In this document: positions 62,247 to 64,000 of the stretch, one piece after another
How the letters are laid out: the number at the start of each line of letters is the position of its first letter
Numbering within the stretch: position 1 is the stretch's first letter
NCBI GenBank assembly: GCA_017979445.1
Contig: CM030709.1
Location: 2,046,001 to 2,110,000, forward strand
DNA from: Akebia trifoliata
Taxonomy: Eukaryota > Streptophyta > Magnoliopsida > Ranunculales > Lardizabalaceae
DNA: 64,000 nt
Reading direction: 5' to 3'
Position numbers and translations under genes: made by a program
Notes under the pieces: model-generated
Told to the model about the DNA's origin: nothing
The model's input: only the letters and a program-made list of their open reading frames with translations
Databases searched by the model: none

Positions 62247-62259
62247 CCTTTCGTTCGCA

Positions 62260-64000
62260 GCAAATAGGTATCGGTTGATGATGAGTTACATAAAAGTGGA
62301 AGAGATCGCGGCACCGGCATCCTCCTCTTTGGGATTAGAACGCACGCGTTTAAGACATGAGTACGCTGTGGGATTATTTGCACACACCGAAATGCTCATT
62401 GCACCCACTTAAATGATTTTTGTAAAAAGTCAAATTATCATATTATTTTTTACATTTTGACTTATTACATGTACCAACACCGACTGACAAAAAATTCAAA
62501 ACCTATTTTTTCCTCTTCTTCTCATTTTCTTTCTCCTCCGCTTTTTTTTCATATTCATCTCCTTCGGAGTTTTATGAGAAGTTGAATCAATGGATGTTAA
62601 AGATTTTTTTTTTTTTTTCAAATTATATTATTTATTTTATTTTTTTATTTAATCATCAAAGAAGATAAAAAAAAACTACTATTAAAATCTCAAAACAATG
62701 ATTTAAATTAAAGTCATCAAAGATTTTTTAATAATTTTATTCGGTAGGTTTAGACCAAATGTGTTTTAACATATTTAGTACGTACACACTGTACATAACT
62801 TTCTCATGTAAATGGCTTCAACTTGATTGAAATTGTTAGGGTAAGAAAAATAAGTAAGATCAAAACTTAAAACTCTCTTTGAAATCTTTATAGACGTAAA
62901 GAAGAAGAAGAAATGAGAGAGAGAGAGAGAGAGAAAGAGAGGAAAAAAGAAGAAAAAATGATTCGATTCCTTTATGTGGTGAAATAAGCAATTTAGGTTA
63001 AAGTACATTTTATAAAGGTGTGTATATAGTTATTTTAAAGTTAACATGGGTATCACAAGAAAGTGAGTGGAAGTTGCAATTTTGGTGTGTGCAAATAGAC
63101 CTATCCTAAGACATGTCTTGTACGTCCCATTAAAACAATAAGAAAACACAACTTCTAGAAAAAGTCTCATTTTTTTTTCATGTTAAAACGTATTTTTTAC
63201 ATTTTAAACAAGTTTTTTTTCTTTTCAAAAATCAAGAAAAATATTAAACTCAATTAAATACTTTCTTTTCTTTTTTTCTCAACTTGGAATTGTAATCATG
63301 ATAGAATTTTGATTCATAAATGTATAAATTAGAGATCTGATGATAATATCAGTTATGATTTTTCATTTTTTTTAAATAGTGTATTATATTGAACAAAAAA
63401 TATGCTGATGAGGTTGTCTAACATGTATAACTATGTTTGAGAACATGTTATACATGGAAACAAATAATAAATTAAAATAAATATTTTATGTATTATTATT
63501 ATTATTATTATATACATACTAACGGATGCCCGTGCCTATGATATGTGTTCGTAACGCATTGAATATTCCTCATGCCTACAAATATTTATCAGTCAAATCA
63601 AAATTTTCAATTGAAGTATAATTTTTAAAAACTCTTAGGAAAATTTTGAGATCTTGAAGTTGCAATCAAAGTGTGAGGAATTGTGTTCCTAACGCATGTG
63701 TGTTTCTTCTAACTGTTATAATTCTAAAATGCCCACCGCATTGATTTTGAGCCAAATAACAGCACAACCCTCTAGATTTTATGGTATAGTTAGGTCCAAT
63801 TGAAAAAAAAAAAAAAAAAACATTTATTCAACGGACAACAAAAAAATATTATTCCACTTGGCTAATTTTTCGGGGCTAACATAGGTTATATCATAATCAA
63901 TGAAATATTAATTAATTAACTCCAATTAATATTATTTATCATACCTCAATTAAAGATTAAAACACATCATTCAAGCATTAAAAAGGTTTGGCTCAAATTA
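62260..64000. other. Upstream of DDB2, no gene seen
   Basis: AT-rich DNA with a short (GA)n run at about 62917-62940, a (TTA)n run at about 63492-63512 and several poly-A/T tracts. No frame with coding character and no repeat shared with the rest of the window was recognised. Confidence 0.5.

Overview
The window is nuclear DNA from a flowering plant, probably a woody eudicot. It is AT-rich, its genes are split by many GT-AG introns, and the spaces between and within genes are full of LTR-retrotransposon, hAT, SINE, LINE and MITE relics. The species cannot be named from sequence alone. No tRNA, rRNA, CRISPR array or bacterial feature was seen.

Layout from left to right. (1) 1-4161: 5' part of a decayed Ty1/copia retrotransposon on the minus strand, running off the left edge. 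(2) 5057-11699, plus strand: nine-exon NUP88/MOS7 nucleoporin gene, with a LINE-like insert in intron 3 and a hAT element in intron 5. Its first exon carries a 1-base frameshift. (3) 13383-47405, minus strand: a tandem array of three ABCG31/PDR3-like full-size ABC transporter copies. Copy A (13383-24717) is broken, the middle copy (about 30382-31715) is a 3' remnant, and copy B (33463-47405) has all 24 exons and about 1429 codons but one apparent 1-base frameshift. (4) 47.5-57 kb: repeat-rich intergenic DNA with hAT and foldback elements. (5) 57066-61974, minus strand: an intact eleven-exon DDB2 gene (566 codons) for UV-damage recognition. (6) 62-64 kb: its upstream region and AT-rich DNA.

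The three gene types are not an operon or pathway: nuclear pore, ABA-type transport and nucleotide-excision repair. Two themes stand out. First, the ABCG31 array is a good picture of tandem duplication followed by decay, with transposons in introns. Second, almost all coding lesions are single-base changes in homopolymer runs, so some may be sequencing errors rather than real mutations. The most unusual repeat is a family of double-hairpin foldback elements, mostly on (TA)n tracts. They share a core but carry different outer arms. No convincing new enzymatic or defence system was found.

All exon coordinates were placed by hand from splice sites, reading phase and paralog comparison. No alignment or database search was run.
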